DNA of 64,000 nt from Gemmobacter lutimaris. Its GTDB lineage: Bacteria > Pseudomonadota > Alphaproteobacteria > Rhodobacterales > Rhodobacteraceae. Location: NCBI RefSeq assembly GCF_003570715.1, contig NZ_QXXQ01000006.1:1-64000 (forward strand), in the 5' to 3' direction. The notes under the pieces were generated by a model. That model did not search any database. It saw only the letters and a program-made list of their open reading frames with translations, and had not been told where the DNA came from. This document shows positions 25,940-36,373 of this stretch, one piece after another. Position 1 is the first letter of the stretch. Each line of letters starts with the position of its first letter. Made by a program: the position numbers and the translations under genes.

Positions 25940-26017
25940 GATGCGCAGATCATTCCCCATTGCCTGAATCGTGGCCGAAGCGGATAGTGCGCGCCATCGT
26001 ATGTCAGGAGCTTTCAA

Positions 26018-27205
26018 ATGGCCAAGCTTTCAAACCTCGTTTCGTCATCAGTAATGCGGCAATCTGTGGCCGCGATGTTCAACGGTGGCAGCGCCTCTGG
26101 CCTCAAGGCCACCGGCTTCACCCTGAAGAACGACGCTTTCAAATATGTCATCAGCGCCAGCAGCCTGACCTATGACATCGTGAACGGCGAGCTGAAGGGC
26201 TTTCCCACCGGCGAGGTGACCGGCCTCAAGGTTCTGAACGCGGCGGGCAAGTTGCAGTTCAACATTACCGGCCTCTCGTTGAACGCGGCAGATTTCCCCA
26301 GCCTGTCGGACAGCGCCTCGGCCCTGAAACTTCTGGGCGCCCTGACCGCGCTGGACTGGACGGTGACCGGCACCAGCAAGGCCAACGAGATCCGGTTCAA
26401 TGCCGAAAACGGTCTTTACTCTGACAATGGTGTGAAGATCACCGCTCTTGGCGGCAATGACACGCTGGCGGGCGGCACGGGAGACGATACGATTTCCGGC
26501 GGCAAGGGCAATGACCGCATCGAGGATTCGGCGGGCAACGACAGCCTGCTGGGCGACATCGGCAACGACAAGATCGTTCAGGTCAAGGGCGCCGCAGGCG
26601 ATGACACGATGGATGGCGGGATTGGCAACGACCGGATTGATGGCGGTGTGGGCCATGACAGCCTGATCGGCGGCGTTGGCGATGATACGCTGAACGGCGG
26701 TGCTGGCAATGACACGATGGATGGCGGTGCCAACAATGACCTGATGACCGGCGGCGCAGGCAATGACAGCATGTCGGCTGGTCTGGGCGATGACCGCATG
26801 AAGGGGCAGGCGGGCAATGACACCCTGCTGGCCGATGTTGGCAAGGACACGCTGGACGGCGGCTCGGGCAACGACCGTCTGGAAGGCGGCGATGGCGGCG
26901 ACAAGCTGATCGGTGGCACCGGCGATGACCAGCTTTATGGCGGCGTCCATGCCGATACGCTGACCGGCGGGGCAGGGGCTGACGACTTCCACTTTGCCAC
27001 CGGAGACGGCACTGACCTCATCACCGATTTCGCGGCGGGCGAGGATCGCATCTTCATCCAGATGAGCGCCGAGGACGAACTGCGCATCATCGACAAGAAC
27101 GGCGATGCTGTCGTCATCTATGGCGACTCGCGCGTCACGCTGGATGGCGTGTCCAGCGAATTGCTGGTGATGGGCGAGAACCTCGTGGTCGAGACGCTGC
27201 TCTGA
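26018..27205 (+). CDS. RTX-type calcium-binding protein 3
   Basis: 395 residues. The first ~140 residues are non-repetitive (KNDAFKYVISASSLTYDIVN, GEVTGLKVLNAAGKL) and may be the functional or surface-binding part. Residues ~140-320 form a long beta-roll with about sixteen GGxGxDxx units (LGGNDTLAGGTGDDTISG, GGIGNDRIDG, GGVGDDTLNG, GGSGNDRLEG). The C-terminus (DFHFATGDGTDLITDFAAGE) is typical of type I-secreted proteins. AGGAG precedes ATG 26018. Largest of three RTX genes within 6 kb. Function unknown. Confidence 0.82.
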   Translation: MAKLSNLVSSSVMRQSVAAMFNGGSASGLKATGFTLKNDAFKYVISASSLTYDIVNGELKGFPTGEVTGLKVLNAAGKLQFNITGLSLNAADFPSLSDSASALKLLGALTALDWTVTGTSKANEIRFNAENGLYSDNGVKITALGGNDTLAGGTGDDTISGGKGNDRIEDSAGNDSLLGDIGNDKIVQVKGAAGDDTMDGGIGNDRIDGGVGHDSLIGGVGDDTLNGGAGNDTMDGGANNDLMTGGAGNDSMSAGLGDDRMKGQAGNDTLLADVGKDTLDGGSGNDRLEGGDGGDKLIGGTGDDQLYGGVHADTLTGGAGADDFHFATGDGTDLITDFAAGEDRIFIQMSAEDELRIIDKNGDAVVIYGDSRVTLDGVSSELLVMGENLVVETLL

Positions 27206-27217
27206 CCGAAAGCAAAA

Positions 27218-27246
27218 CGGGCGCGGCGGGAACCCCGCTGCGCCCG
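27218..27246. terminator. Terminator between RTX 3 and tyrS
   Basis: A 13-bp stem (CGGGCGCGGCGGG with CCCGCTGCGCCCG, one G-T pair) closed by AAC. It lies between convergent genes. No long T-run on the plus strand; AAAA flanks it on the left, giving a T-run for the minus direction. Confidence 0.75.
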
Positions 27247-27269
27247 GTTCTACGTTCTTTCCGCCAGTC

Positions 27270-28520
27270 TCAGCCCAGCGTAACCAGCGCGTGACGTTTC
27301 TTTCCGGCCGTCAGCTTCAGCGGCTCGGCGAAATCAGCCGCATGGAACTTGTGCCCCGCATCCAGCACCGGATCGTCATTCACCCGCGCGCCACCTTCGG
27401 CGATCAGGCGCTTCGCCTCTTTCCCTGAAGGCGACAGCCCCGCGCGCACGAAAAGCTGCGCTGCGGTGATGCCATCCGCCACATCCGCCACATCCAGCGC
27501 GACGGTCGGCAGATCGGCCCCGATACCGCCCTTTTCAAACACCTCGCGCGCGGTGGCCTCGGCGGCCTGCGCGGCCTCCGCGCCGTGCAGCAGCGTCGTC
27601 ACCTCATTTGCGAGAATGATCTTGGCCGCATTGATTTCCGACCCGGCCAGAGCGCCCAGACGGGTGCATTCTTCCAGCGGAAGATCGGTGTAAAGCTTCA
27701 GGAAGCGGCCCACATCCGCATCGGTCGTGTTGCGCCAGAACTGCCAGAATTCGTAAGGGCTCAGCATGTCGCCGCGCAGCCAGACCGCACCGGAGGCCGA
27801 CTTGCCCATCTTCTTGCCGTCCGAGGTGGTCAGCAAGGGCGAGGTCAGGCCATAGATCTCCTGATCCAGCACGCGGCGCGTCAGGTCGATGCCGTTGACG
27901 ATATTGCCCCACTGATCCGACCCGCCCATCTGCAACAGACAGCCATAGCGGCGGTTCAGTTCCAGAAAATCATAGGCTTGCAGGATCATGTAGTTGAATT
28001 CGAGGAAGGACAGCGATTGTTCCCGGTCCAGCCGCGATTTCACCGATTCAAAGCTCAGCATCCGGTTCACGCTGAAATGCCGCCCGATGTCGCGCAGGAA
28101 ATCGAGGTAGTTCAGGTGATCCAGCCATTCGGCGTTGTTGAGCATGATGGCGCCGCCGGGCGCATCGGAATAATCCAGATAGCGGGCAAAGACCTGCTTC
28201 ATCCCGGCGATGTTCTCGTCGATCTTTTCCGGCGTCAGCAGCGGGCGTTCATCGGCGCGGAACGAGGGGTCGCCCACCTTGGTGGTGCCGCCGCCCATCA
28301 GCGTGATCGGCTTGTGCCCGGTCTTTTGCAGCCAGCGCAGCATCATGATGTTCAGCAGGTGGCCCACATGCAGCGAGGCCGCCGTGGCGTCATAGCCGAT
28401 ATAGGCAGGCACCACCCCCTTGACCAGGGCTTCGTCCAGGCCCTGATAATCGGTGCAGTCGGCCAGATAGCCGCGCTCGATCATCACGCGCATGAAGTCG
28501 GATTTCGGGTGGTAGGTCAT
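27270..28520 (-). CDS. tyrS: Tyrosyl-tRNA synthetase
   Basis: A 416-residue class I aminoacyl-tRNA synthetase that charges tRNA-Tyr. The HIGH-type motif is HVGH (51-54), the KMSKS-type motif KMGKS (237-241), and the tyrosine pocket includes [12 protein letters not shown] and [10 protein letters not shown]. The C-terminal S4-like RNA-binding part is seen in [20 protein letters not shown]. Start chosen at ATG 28520; longer in-frame extensions overlap the divergent anmK and have no family character. Confidence 0.96.
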   Translation of the reverse strand: MTYHPKSDFMRVMIERGYLADCTDYQGLDEALVKGVVPAYIGYDATAASLHVGHLLNIMMLRWLQKTGHKPITLMGGGTTKVGDPSFRADERPLLTPEKIDENIAGMKQVFARYLDYSDAPGGAIMLNNAEWLDHLNYLDFLRDIGRHFSVNRMLSFESVKSRLDREQSLSFLEFNYMILQAYDFLELNRRYGCLLQMGGSDQWGNIVNGIDLTRRVLDQEIYGLTSPLLTTSDGKKMGKSASGAVWLRGDMLSPYEFWQFWRNTTDADVGRFLKLYTDLPLEECTRLGALAGSEINAAKIILANEVTTLLHGAEAAQAAEATAREVFEKGGIGADLPTVALDVADVADGITAAQLFVRAGLSPSGKEAKRLIAEGGARVNDDPVLDAGHKFHAADFAEPLKLTAGKKRHALVTLG

Positions 28521-28583
28521 CGGACTCTCGTGTTTTATGACGCCGTGACGCGGTATAGCGGTGCGGGCGAACAAGGGGAAGCC

Positions 28584-29687
28584 ATGTTGAAGGCGGGGCC
28601 AGTCTGGGCATTGGGGGCGATGTCGGGCACGTCGCTGGATGGCGTCGATGCGGCCCTTGTGCTGACGGATGGCGAACGCATCCTCGACTTCGGCGAAAGT
28701 GGCTATCGCCCCTATGACGAGGACGAACGCGCGGTGATCCGCGCGGCGTTTGGCCTGTGGCCCGGTGCGGCCGAGGTGGAGCCTGCGGCCGAGGTGGTGG
28801 AAACCGCCCATGCCGAATTGCTCAGCCAGTTCGGATCGGCGGCGCTGGTGGGGTTCCATGGCCAGACACTGGCGCATGATCCGGGCGGGCCCGGCACGCA
28901 TCAGGCCGGGGATGGCGCCGTGCTGGCCGAGGTGCTGGGCGTGCCGGTGGTCTGGGATTTTCGCAGCGCCGATGTGGCCCTGGGCGGGCAGGGGGCGCCG
29001 CTGGTGCCCTTCTTCCATTTCGCGCTGGCACGTCGCATCGGCGCAACCGAGCCGTTGGCCTTCCTGAACCTCGGCGGCGTCGGCAATGTCACATGGGTTG
29101 ATCCCACGCAGCCGGGACCGGAAGCGGAGGGCGCCTGTCTCGCCTTCGATACCGGCCCGGCCAATGCGCCGATCGACGATCTGGTGCAGGCCCGCACCGG
29201 CCAGCCGCGCGACGAGGGCGGTGTGCTCGCTGCCTCCGGTCGCTGGCAGCGGCAGATCGTCGATGGCTTCCTTGCGCATCGCTATTTCCTGCGGATGCCG
29301 CCCAAATCTCTGGACCGCAACGATTTCCACGATCTGATCGCGGCGGTGGCCGATCTGCCCGATGCCGATGCGGTGGCGACGCTGACCCGCGCGGCGGCGG
29401 CGGCGGTTGCGCGCGGGGCCGAACATTTCCCCCGCCCGGTGACGCGCCTGCTGGTCGGTGGTGGCGGGCGGCACAATGCGACGCTGATGGCCTATCTGTC
29501 AGACCTGATGCCCGGCTGCACGGTGGAGCCGGTGGAGGCCGCGGGTCTGGATGGTGACATGCTGGAGGCGCAGGCTTTCGCCTATCTTGCCGTGCGGGTT
29601 GCGCGGGGGCTGCCCACTTCGGGGCCGTCCACCACGGGTGTTCCGGCGCTGGTAGGCGGTGGGCGCATCTCGCGTCCCGGCGAATAG
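28584..29687 (+). CDS. anmK: Anhydro-N-acetylmuramic acid kinase
   Basis: A 367-residue enzyme that converts 1,6-anhydro-MurNAc from cell wall turnover to MurNAc-6-phosphate. The ATP motif [15 protein letters not shown] is at the N-terminus; [38 protein letters not shown] and [14 protein letters not shown] follow the family. It is divergent from tyrS with a 63-base shared promoter region, an arrangement seen in other alphaproteobacteria. It ends nine bases before the convergent rarD-like gene. Confidence 0.95.
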   Translation: MLKAGPVWALGAMSGTSLDGVDAALVLTDGERILDFGESGYRPYDEDERAVIRAAFGLWPGAAEVEPAAEVVETAHAELLSQFGSAALVGFHGQTLAHDPGGPGTHQAGDGAVLAEVLGVPVVWDFRSADVALGGQGAPLVPFFHFALARRIGATEPLAFLNLGGVGNVTWVDPTQPGPEAEGACLAFDTGPANAPIDDLVQARTGQPRDEGGVLAASGRWQRQIVDGFLAHRYFLRMPPKSLDRNDFHDLIAAVADLPDADAVATLTRAAAAAVARGAEHFPRPVTRLLVGGGGRHNATLMAYLSDLMPGCTVEPVEAAGLDGDMLEAQAFAYLAVRVARGLPTSGPSTTGVPALVGGGRISRPGE

Positions 29688-29696
29688 GCGCGCTGT

Positions 29697-30599
29697 TCAG
29701 CCTCGTGCCTGGACCCGACCGCGCCGCGCCCGCATCATCCCGAAGGTATAGACCGCCAGTGCCGCCCAGATCATCGGGAAGGCCACCGCCTTGGCGCTGC
29801 TGAATGGTTCATGGAACAGAAAGACCGCGACGAGGAAGATCATCGTCGGGCTGACATATTGCAGGATACCGATGGTCGAAAGCCGCAAGAGTTTCGCCCC
29901 GTTGGCGTAAAGGATCAGCGGCACCGCCGTCACGAACCCGGCCGAGGCCAGAAGCAGGCTGTCCTTCATGTCGCCCGCCATGAAACTGCCCTGACCGCTG
30001 GCGGCCAGCCAGACGATCCATCCCAGTGCGAAGGGCGACAGCAGAACCACCTCCAGCATGAAGCCCTGATTGGGCCCGATGGGCAGTTGTTTCTTGAACC
30101 AGGCATAGGCGGCCCAGCTTGCCGTCAGCCCCAGCGCCAGCAGGGGCAGGCGCCCGGCCTCCCATGTCAGCACCGCAACCGCGCAGGCGGCCAACACCAG
30201 TGCGGCGGTCTGCCAGCGGTTCAGCCGTTCACCCAGCGTCGCGGCGCCAAGGAAGACCGTCACCAGCGGGTTGATGTAATAGCCAAGGGCGGCGTCCAGC
30301 GCATGTCCGTTCTGGATCGCCCAGATATAGATGCCCCAGTTGACCGAGATGATGGCAGCAGTCAGCCCGCCCATGGCCAGCATCCGCGGGCTGCGCAGGG
30401 CTGCCATCAGATCGGCGGTGCGCCCGAGCCAGACCAGCAGCGCCCCCGCCACCGGCACCGACCAGACCACGCGATGCGCCAGAACCTCGGCCGCGGGCAC
30501 ATGGGCCAGCGCCTTCATGTAGATCGGCAGCACGCCCCACAGAAGGTAGGCCCCAAGGGCGAAGGCAAGGCCGCGCGGCGAGTCAGTATCTGTGTTCAT
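29697..30599 (-). CDS. rarD: RarD-type EamA family transporter
   Basis: A 300-residue membrane protein with about ten hydrophobic helices and two EamA repeats. The RarD subgroup is indicated by GAYLLWGVLPIYMKAL, VPAAEVLAHRVVWSVP, NWGIYIWAIQNGHALDAALGYYINPLV and LQYVSPTMIFLVAVFLFHEPF. Substrate is unknown; RarD was first linked to chloramphenicol sensitivity. Start at ATG 30599. Confidence 0.9.
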   Translation of the reverse strand: MNTDTDSPRGLAFALGAYLLWGVLPIYMKALAHVPAAEVLAHRVVWSVPVAGALLVWLGRTADLMAALRSPRMLAMGGLTAAIISVNWGIYIWAIQNGHALDAALGYYINPLVTVFLGAATLGERLNRWQTAALVLAACAVAVLTWEAGRLPLLALGLTASWAAYAWFKKQLPIGPNQGFMLEVVLLSPFALGWIVWLAASGQGSFMAGDMKDSLLLASAGFVTAVPLILYANGAKLLRLSTIGILQYVSPTMIFLVAVFLFHEPFSSAKAVAFPMIWAALAVYTFGMMRARRGRVQARG

Positions 30600-30664
30600 G
30601 CCTCTTGCCTAAAACTTCGGCAGGTCCGTCACCATGGCGAACTTGTCACCGGCACAATTGCCGG

Positions 30665-31093
30665 TCAGCCGCGCGGAATGTCGAAGCCGGGCGCGGCCAG
30701 CGTGAATCCCTCGAACCGGAAGCCGGGCGTGACAGTGCAGGACACCAGTCCCCAGTCGCCGGTGGGGGCCGCCGCCTGCCAGTGATGCGCGGGCACGATG
30801 ACTTGCGGCGCCTCGCCCGCCAGCACATCGGGGCCCAGCCGGATGTCGCGCGCGGGCCCTTCGGCGGTTTCTGCCAGCGACAGGATCAGCGGCGCCCCGG
30901 CGTGCCAGTGCCAGATCTCCACCGCATCCACCCGATGCCAGTGGCTGCGCTCGCCTGCTTGCAGCAGAAAATGGATGGCGGTGCCGCCGGGGCGGCCGGG
31001 GCTGCTGTCGTCGATCCAGGTCTGGCGATACCAGCCGCCTTCGGGGTGCCGCTCAAGCCCGAGGGCGGCGATGAGGCGTTGCGCTTCGGTCAT
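30665..31093 (-). CDS. Cupin protein, DUF985 family
   Basis: A 142-residue single-domain cupin. The DUF985 pattern [16 protein letters not shown] opens the protein; [26 protein letters not shown] carries the His/Glu metal-binding set and [17 protein letters not shown] closes the barrel. Likely a metal-dependent or sugar-binding protein of unknown role. Start ATG 31093 lies inside the 3' end of the preceding rluE-type gene (41-base overlap), so the two are probably co-transcribed. Confidence 0.9.
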   Translation of the reverse strand: MTEAQRLIAALGLERHPEGGWYRQTWIDDSSPGRPGGTAIHFLLQAGERSHWHRVDAVEIWHWHAGAPLILSLAETAEGPARDIRLGPDVLAGEAPQVIVPAHHWQAAAPTGDWGLVSCTVTPGFRFEGFTLAAPGFDIPRG

Positions 31094-31682
31094 GGCGGGG
31101 GCCTTTCGGATGCGGCTTGCGATAGGGGGCGGCGGGCATCGCCACCTCGACCTCGCGCCATTCGCCGGGGGCAAGGCCGTCGATGGTCCAGTCGCCGACC
31201 GCCCAGCGGATCAGGCGCAGGGTGGGCAGGCCGACAGCGGCGGTCATCCGCCGCACCTGCCGGTTCCGGCCTTCGCGCAGTGTCAGCTCGATCCAGGCGT
31301 CGGGCACCGATTTCCGTTCGCGGATCGGCGGCACGCGGGGCCAGAGCCAGTCTGGCGCCGCAATTGCCCGCGCCGCAGCCGGGCGGGTCGGCCCGTCGTT
31401 CAGCGTGACGCCCGCGCGCAGGGCCGCAAGCGCGGGTTCGTCCGGCATGCCCTCGACCTGAGCGAGATAGGTCTTGGCCATGCGATGCGCCGGATCGGCG
31501 ATCCGCGCCTGCAACCGCCCGTCATCGGTCAGCAAGACCAGCCCCTCGCTGTCGCGGTCCAGCCGCCCGGCCGGGTAGACCCCCGCCACCGGCACCAGAT
31601 CGGCCAGCGTCGCCCGGCTGCCATCGCCGGAGAACTGACACATCACGTCATAGGGTTTGTTCAGAAGGATGAGGCGCGCCAT
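31053..31682 (-). CDS. rluE: 23S rRNA pseudouridine synthase, RluE type
   Basis: A 209-residue RsuA/RluB/E/F-family pseudouridine synthase. It lacks an S4 domain at the N-terminus, as RluE does, and starts [20 protein letters not shown]. The catalytic Asp is in [17 protein letters not shown] (D42), and [15 protein letters not shown] is the RNA-binding motif. The last ~20 residues are basic and lie over the start of the cupin gene. Start at ATG 31682 is preferred to ATG 31697. Confidence 0.9.
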   Translation of the reverse strand: MARLILLNKPYDVMCQFSGDGSRATLADLVPVAGVYPAGRLDRDSEGLVLLTDDGRLQARIADPAHRMAKTYLAQVEGMPDEPALAALRAGVTLNDGPTRPAAARAIAAPDWLWPRVPPIRERKSVPDAWIELTLREGRNRQVRRMTAAVGLPTLRLIRWAVGDWTIDGLAPGEWREVEVAMPAAPYRKPHPKGPRHDRSATPHRRPRA

Positions 31683-31765
31683 GACCTGTTGTGCCACGGG
31701 GCGGGGCGGAAGGAAACCACTGCATGGGGTTGCGCTGCCTGTTGGAGGCGGGTATCTCCATCAGA

Positions 31766-31786
31766 ATATGTTATGAGATAACATAT
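31766..31786 (+). promoter_or_regulatory. Candidate Zur box upstream of zinT
   Basis: A perfect palindrome: arm ATATGTTAT, spacer GAG, arm ATAACATAT. It matches alphaproteobacterial Zur operators (TGTTAT...ATAACA core). It is 55 bases upstream of the zinT start. Zinc-loaded Zur bound here would shut off zinT when zinc is plentiful. Confidence 0.85.
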
Positions 31787-31840
31787 CTAGATTCAGCCCG
31801 GCTGAACACCGAAAGACGGCCCAGAAGGAAGGAACAGGAA

Positions 31841-32503
31841 ATGCGGAAACACTCAACGACCCGGAACGGGGTATTCGCCAGCGTGGTGATACTGGCGCTG
31901 GCTGCGCCCGCGGTTGCGCAGCAGAAGGCCACCCATGATCATAGCCATGCGCATGCCCATGCGGCGGATGCTTCCGTCTACAAGGGTTATTTCGAGGACA
32001 GCCAGATTGCCGCACGGGCACTGTCCGACTGGGAAGGTGACTGGCAATCGGTCTATCCGTTGCTGACGGGCGGGGCGCTGGACCCGGTGATGCAGCACAA
32101 GGCCGAGCACGGCGAAAAGACCGCCGCTGATTACCGCGCCTATTACGAGACCGGATACAGGACCGACGTGGACCGGATCGAAATTCATGGCGACAAGGTG
32201 AGCTTTCACAGTGCAGCGGGCACTGTGTCGGGCAGCTATGCCGACGATGGCTATGAAATCCTGACCTATGAGAAGGGCAATCGCGGCGTGCGCTATGTCT
32301 TCCGCAAAGTGGCGGGCGATGCCGGGGCACCGGGCTTCATCCAGTTCAGCGACCATGCCATCGCGCCGGTCAAGGCGGGGCATTATCACCTTTACTGGGG
32401 CAATGATCGCGCGGCGCTTCTGGAGGAGCTGACCAACTGGCCCACCTATTACCCCGCCGATCTGACGGAATCGCAGGTGGTGGCCGAGATGCTGGCGCAT
32501 TGA
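31841..32503 (+). CDS. zinT: Periplasmic zinc-binding protein ZinT
   Basis: A 220-residue exported protein. The signal peptide is NGVFASVVILALAAPAVA. A His-rich stretch HDHSHAHAHA follows it (residues ~32-41). The lipocalin-like ZinT/YodA domain holds the metal His residues in DHAIAPVKAGHYHLYWG (H172, H181, H183). ZinT captures zinc in the periplasm and passes it to the ZnuABC importer; no znu genes lie here. The palindromic Zur box in its promoter fits that role. Confidence 0.95.
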   Translation: MRKHSTTRNGVFASVVILALAAPAVAQQKATHDHSHAHAHAADASVYKGYFEDSQIAARALSDWEGDWQSVYPLLTGGALDPVMQHKAEHGEKTAADYRAYYETGYRTDVDRIEIHGDKVSFHSAAGTVSGSYADDGYEILTYEKGNRGVRYVFRKVAGDAGAPGFIQFSDHAIAPVKAGHYHLYWGNDRAALLEELTNWPTYYPADLTESQVVAEMLAH

Positions 32504-32524
32504 GCGGGGCAGGCAGCAAAGCAG

Positions 32525-32549
32525 AACGGGCGCCCGCAGGGCGCCCGTT
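32525..32549. terminator. Bidirectional terminator zinT / eno
   Basis: An 11-bp perfect stem AACGGGCGCCC with GGGCGCCCGTT, loop GCA, between the convergent zinT and eno genes. Confidence 0.85.
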
Positions 32550-32571
32550 TGTCGTTTCCGGCAGAAGCGGC

Positions 32572-33891
<1,320 letters not shown>

Positions 33892-34791
33892 TTACCCTGC
33901 GACGTCCGGTGTGGGAAGGGATCGTTTGCGCAAACGCTCGCGTGCAAAGGAATAAAGCCCCGATCCGATGATCAGCGCGGCCCCGGCAAGGGTGGGCAGG
34001 TCGGGGCGTTCGGCAAAGACCACCATGCCGACGATCAGCGCGAAGACCAGCCGGGAATAGCGGAAGGGCGTGATGACCGACACTTCGCCCAGGCGGGTCG
34101 CCTGCACGATGGCCCAATAGGCGGCGATACCGAAGGCCAGCGCCCCCAGCATGTAGCCCGCCTCCACCGGGGCGGGCATCCGGGCGCCGCCCGTGACCGC
34201 CAGCATCAGCGGCCCCAGCAGGATCAACGAGGTGAAACCCCATGCCGAAATCTGGGTGGTGCTGATGTCGGCGGGGATGCGGCGGGTGGCAAGGTCGCGC
34301 AGCGTCAGCCCGATGACCGCCAGCACCGACCAGAGCGAGGCAAGGCGGAAACCTTCAAATCCCGGCCGGATGATGATCAGGACACCGATGAACCCCGCGC
34401 CGATGGCAGACCAGCGCCGCCAGCCGACTTTTTCGCCCAGAAACAGCGCCGCGCCCAGCGTGACCGCCAGCGGGGTTGCCTGAAAGATCGCGGTGGCGGT
34501 GGTCAGCGGTGTCAGCGCCAGCGCGGTGACAAAGCCCAGCGTGCCGACCATCTCGCCCAGATTGCGCAGCACCACGGCGGGGTGCCAGAACCGGCGGCTG
34601 ATGACGGGCTGGCCCTGCGCCCGCGCGAACAGACCAAAGACCAGCGCGCCGGAAATACCCAGCATGAGCATGATCTGCCCGGTCGGCAGTCCCGCCGCCG
34701 CCCATTTGATGAACATGTCCTCGATGGCGAAACCGGCCATCGAGGCAACCATCAGCAGGATGCCGCGCAGGTTGTCGCGGGTATCGGTCAT
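33892..34791 (-). CDS. EamA family transporter
   Basis: A 299-residue protein with about ten transmembrane helices and two EamA repeats (RGILLMVASMAGFAIEDMFI; TATAIFQATPLAVTLGAALF; GEVSVITPFRYSRLVFALIV). Members export small metabolites or amino acids; the substrate cannot be told. Start at ATG 34791; a longer ORF starts 14 codons upstream without support. It lies 42 bases downstream of the eno start on the same strand, so it could be transcribed ahead of eno in one unit, and is divergent from another EamA gene. Confidence 0.88.
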   Translation of the reverse strand: MTDTRDNLRGILLMVASMAGFAIEDMFIKWAAAGLPTGQIMLMLGISGALVFGLFARAQGQPVISRRFWHPAVVLRNLGEMVGTLGFVTALALTPLTTATAIFQATPLAVTLGAALFLGEKVGWRRWSAIGAGFIGVLIIIRPGFEGFRLASLWSVLAVIGLTLRDLATRRIPADISTTQISAWGFTSLILLGPLMLAVTGGARMPAPVEAGYMLGALAFGIAAYWAIVQATRLGEVSVITPFRYSRLVFALIVGMVVFAERPDLPTLAGAALIIGSGLYSFARERLRKRSLPTPDVAG

Positions 34792-34936
34792 CGCAGGCCC
34801 TTTCCGGTTTCTCCCGGCCAGAGGCCGCGCCACCGATCTCTAGGCGAAGGGCGCGGCGGTCTCCAGTGCCAAAGCGGCTTGCATCGGCCGCAGACTGCCG
34901 TCACCACTGGCGCGCGGGGAAGCGGGGACAGGCGCA

Positions 34937-35818
34937 ATGGAAAAAAGCAGGCTGGACGGTCGCGGGCTGGCGATCCTGCTGGGGGTGACGCTGCTGCTGG
35001 CGGTCAATCAGATCGTGGTGAAGGTGACGAACGAAGGGTTGCAGCCGGTGTTCTTTGCGGGCCTGCGCTCGGCGCTGGCGGTGCCCTTCGTCGCGGGCTG
35101 GATGATCTGGAAGGGCCGCACGCCACGCTATACCCCCGGCACGCTGGGGGCAGGGCTGCTGATCGGCGCGGTCTTCGCCGCAGAATTCCTGTGCCTGTTC
35201 ATGGCGCTGGACCTGACCACAGTCAGCCGCGCCGCCATCATCTTCTATTCCATGCCGGTCTGGCTGGGCCTTGCCGCGCATTTCGGCCTGCCGGGCGAAC
35301 GGCTGACCCCGCTGCGCGGCGTCGGTCTTGCGCTGGCATTCGCGGGAACCGCCTGGGCCATTCTGGATCGGTCCGGCAGCGGCGGGCAGGGCAGCCTGGC
35401 AGGCGATCTTTACGCGCTGGGCGGGGCGATCGGCTGGGCCGCCACCGCCTTCATCGCACGGCGTCCGCGTCTGGCGCCCGTCGGGCCAGAGATGCAGCTT
35501 CTGTGGATGGTCGGCGTCTCGGCCCCCATCCTGCTGATCGCCGCACCGCTGTTCGGGCCGCTCATCCGGGACATCCAGCCGGAACACTGGGCGATGCTGG
35601 TGTTTCAGGCTGCCATCGTGGTGGCGGGGGGATTCATCACCTGGCTCTGGCTGCTGTCGCGCTATTCCGCTGCCACGGTGGCGAGCTTTTCCTTCCTCAC
35701 CCCGGTTCTGAGCCTGCTGTTTGGCTGGGCGCTGATGGGCGAACATCTGGGGCCGTCGATTCTGGGTTCGGCGGCGCTGGTGGCCGTGGGAATCATCCTC
35801 GTGAATCGGCGTGGCTGA
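34937..35818 (+). CDS. EamA family transporter
   Basis: A 293-residue ten-helix DMT-superfamily protein. Recognisable parts: AILLGVTLLLAVNQIVVKVT, FFAGLRSALAVPFVAGWM, ALDLTTVSRAAIIFYSMPVW, YSAATVASFSFLTPVLSLLF and GWALMGEHLGPSILGSAALV. Substrate unknown. It is divergent from the EamA gene at 33892 across a 145-base gap and only distantly like it. The third EamA protein in 6 kb. Confidence 0.88.
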   Translation: MEKSRLDGRGLAILLGVTLLLAVNQIVVKVTNEGLQPVFFAGLRSALAVPFVAGWMIWKGRTPRYTPGTLGAGLLIGAVFAAEFLCLFMALDLTTVSRAAIIFYSMPVWLGLAAHFGLPGERLTPLRGVGLALAFAGTAWAILDRSGSGGQGSLAGDLYALGGAIGWAATAFIARRPRLAPVGPEMQLLWMVGVSAPILLIAAPLFGPLIRDIQPEHWAMLVFQAAIVVAGGFITWLWLLSRYSAATVASFSFLTPVLSLLFGWALMGEHLGPSILGSAALVAVGIILVNRRG

Positions 35819-35925
35819 CACGTCGTGCGGTGGGGCAGGGTGTCGCAAGCCTGTCACACCTGTATGACGCTGCGGCAGACAATCACCAGCGGCGCCCGCT
35901 GCGGATGACGTTACGGAAGACCGGG

Positions 35926-36088
35926 TTTTCCACAGTTCAGACATCCCGGCAGCACCCGCCGGGAACCTGCCGGATTTCCGGGGTTTTTGGAGGTTCGCCG
36001 CGGATCATCCGCAGCGCATCCCCCGGTTCATCCACAGCCCGTCCGCAAGAGACCGAGTCGGCAGCCCGCATCTATCCGTTGTGGGTAA
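35926..36088. promoter_or_regulatory. Cluster of DnaA-box-like sites
   Basis: TTTTCCACA (35926-35934), TCATCCACA (36028-36036) and, on the other strand, TTACCCACA (36080-36088). The first fits TTWTNCACA exactly; the other two differ from TTATCCACA by one base. DnaA boxes before nrd genes are known in other bacteria and could tie nucleotide reduction to replication. Confidence 0.45.
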
Positions 36089-36182
36089 ATTTCCAGTCAA
36101 CACAAATTAGCCGCGCGGAGCGCTGATTTTTCCGTTGATCGACCCCCGGATTTCCGACAATTTGACGACGCAGCGACGTGAC

Positions 36183-36198
36183 ACACTAAATCTGGTGT
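36183..36198 (+). promoter_or_regulatory. Candidate NrdR box upstream of nrdJ
   Basis: ACACTAAATCTGGTGT fits the palindromic NrdR box pattern (ACACWATATATWGTGT) at most positions, including both outer arms. NrdR represses ribonucleotide reductase genes. Sites usually come in pairs; I see only this one clearly, with a weak half-match ACACAAATTAG at 36100. Confidence 0.5.
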
Positions 36199-36373
36199 GA
36201 GCGGGGCGGCCCAAGGGAGAAAACACCACTGGATGTGTGGGGCTTCGGCCTCTGTGCGACCTTTCGTTCCGGCGGAAGGCCTGTTCTCCTTTTGCCGGCC
36301 CACAGGCGAAGTCGCGCAACCAAAACCGGCGGAAAATCCGCAGGCTAAGTGCAAAAAAGGGACGGCGGGGCCA

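Larger units (their letters stand above)
35819..36373 (+). promoter_or_regulatory. Long upstream region of nrdJ
   Basis: A 555-base gap without a credible gene. It holds a hairpin CCGGCAG...CTGCCGG (35946-35973) followed by GGGGTTTTTGG that may end eamA transcription, three DnaA-box-like sites and an NrdR-like box. The last ~170 bases would be the nrdJ leader; I looked for a cobalamin riboswitch there and found no B12 box. Confidence 0.55.

Noticed and set aside
26440-26990. Tandem repeats in RTX 3 as a CRISPR-like or satellite array
   Set aside because: The 27-base periodicity encodes GGxGxDxxx nonapeptides in frame and is explained by the RTX beta-roll.
36199-36373. Cobalamin riboswitch in the nrdJ leader
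   Set aside because: Expected from other B12-dependent reductases, but no B12 box or aptamer core can be found.
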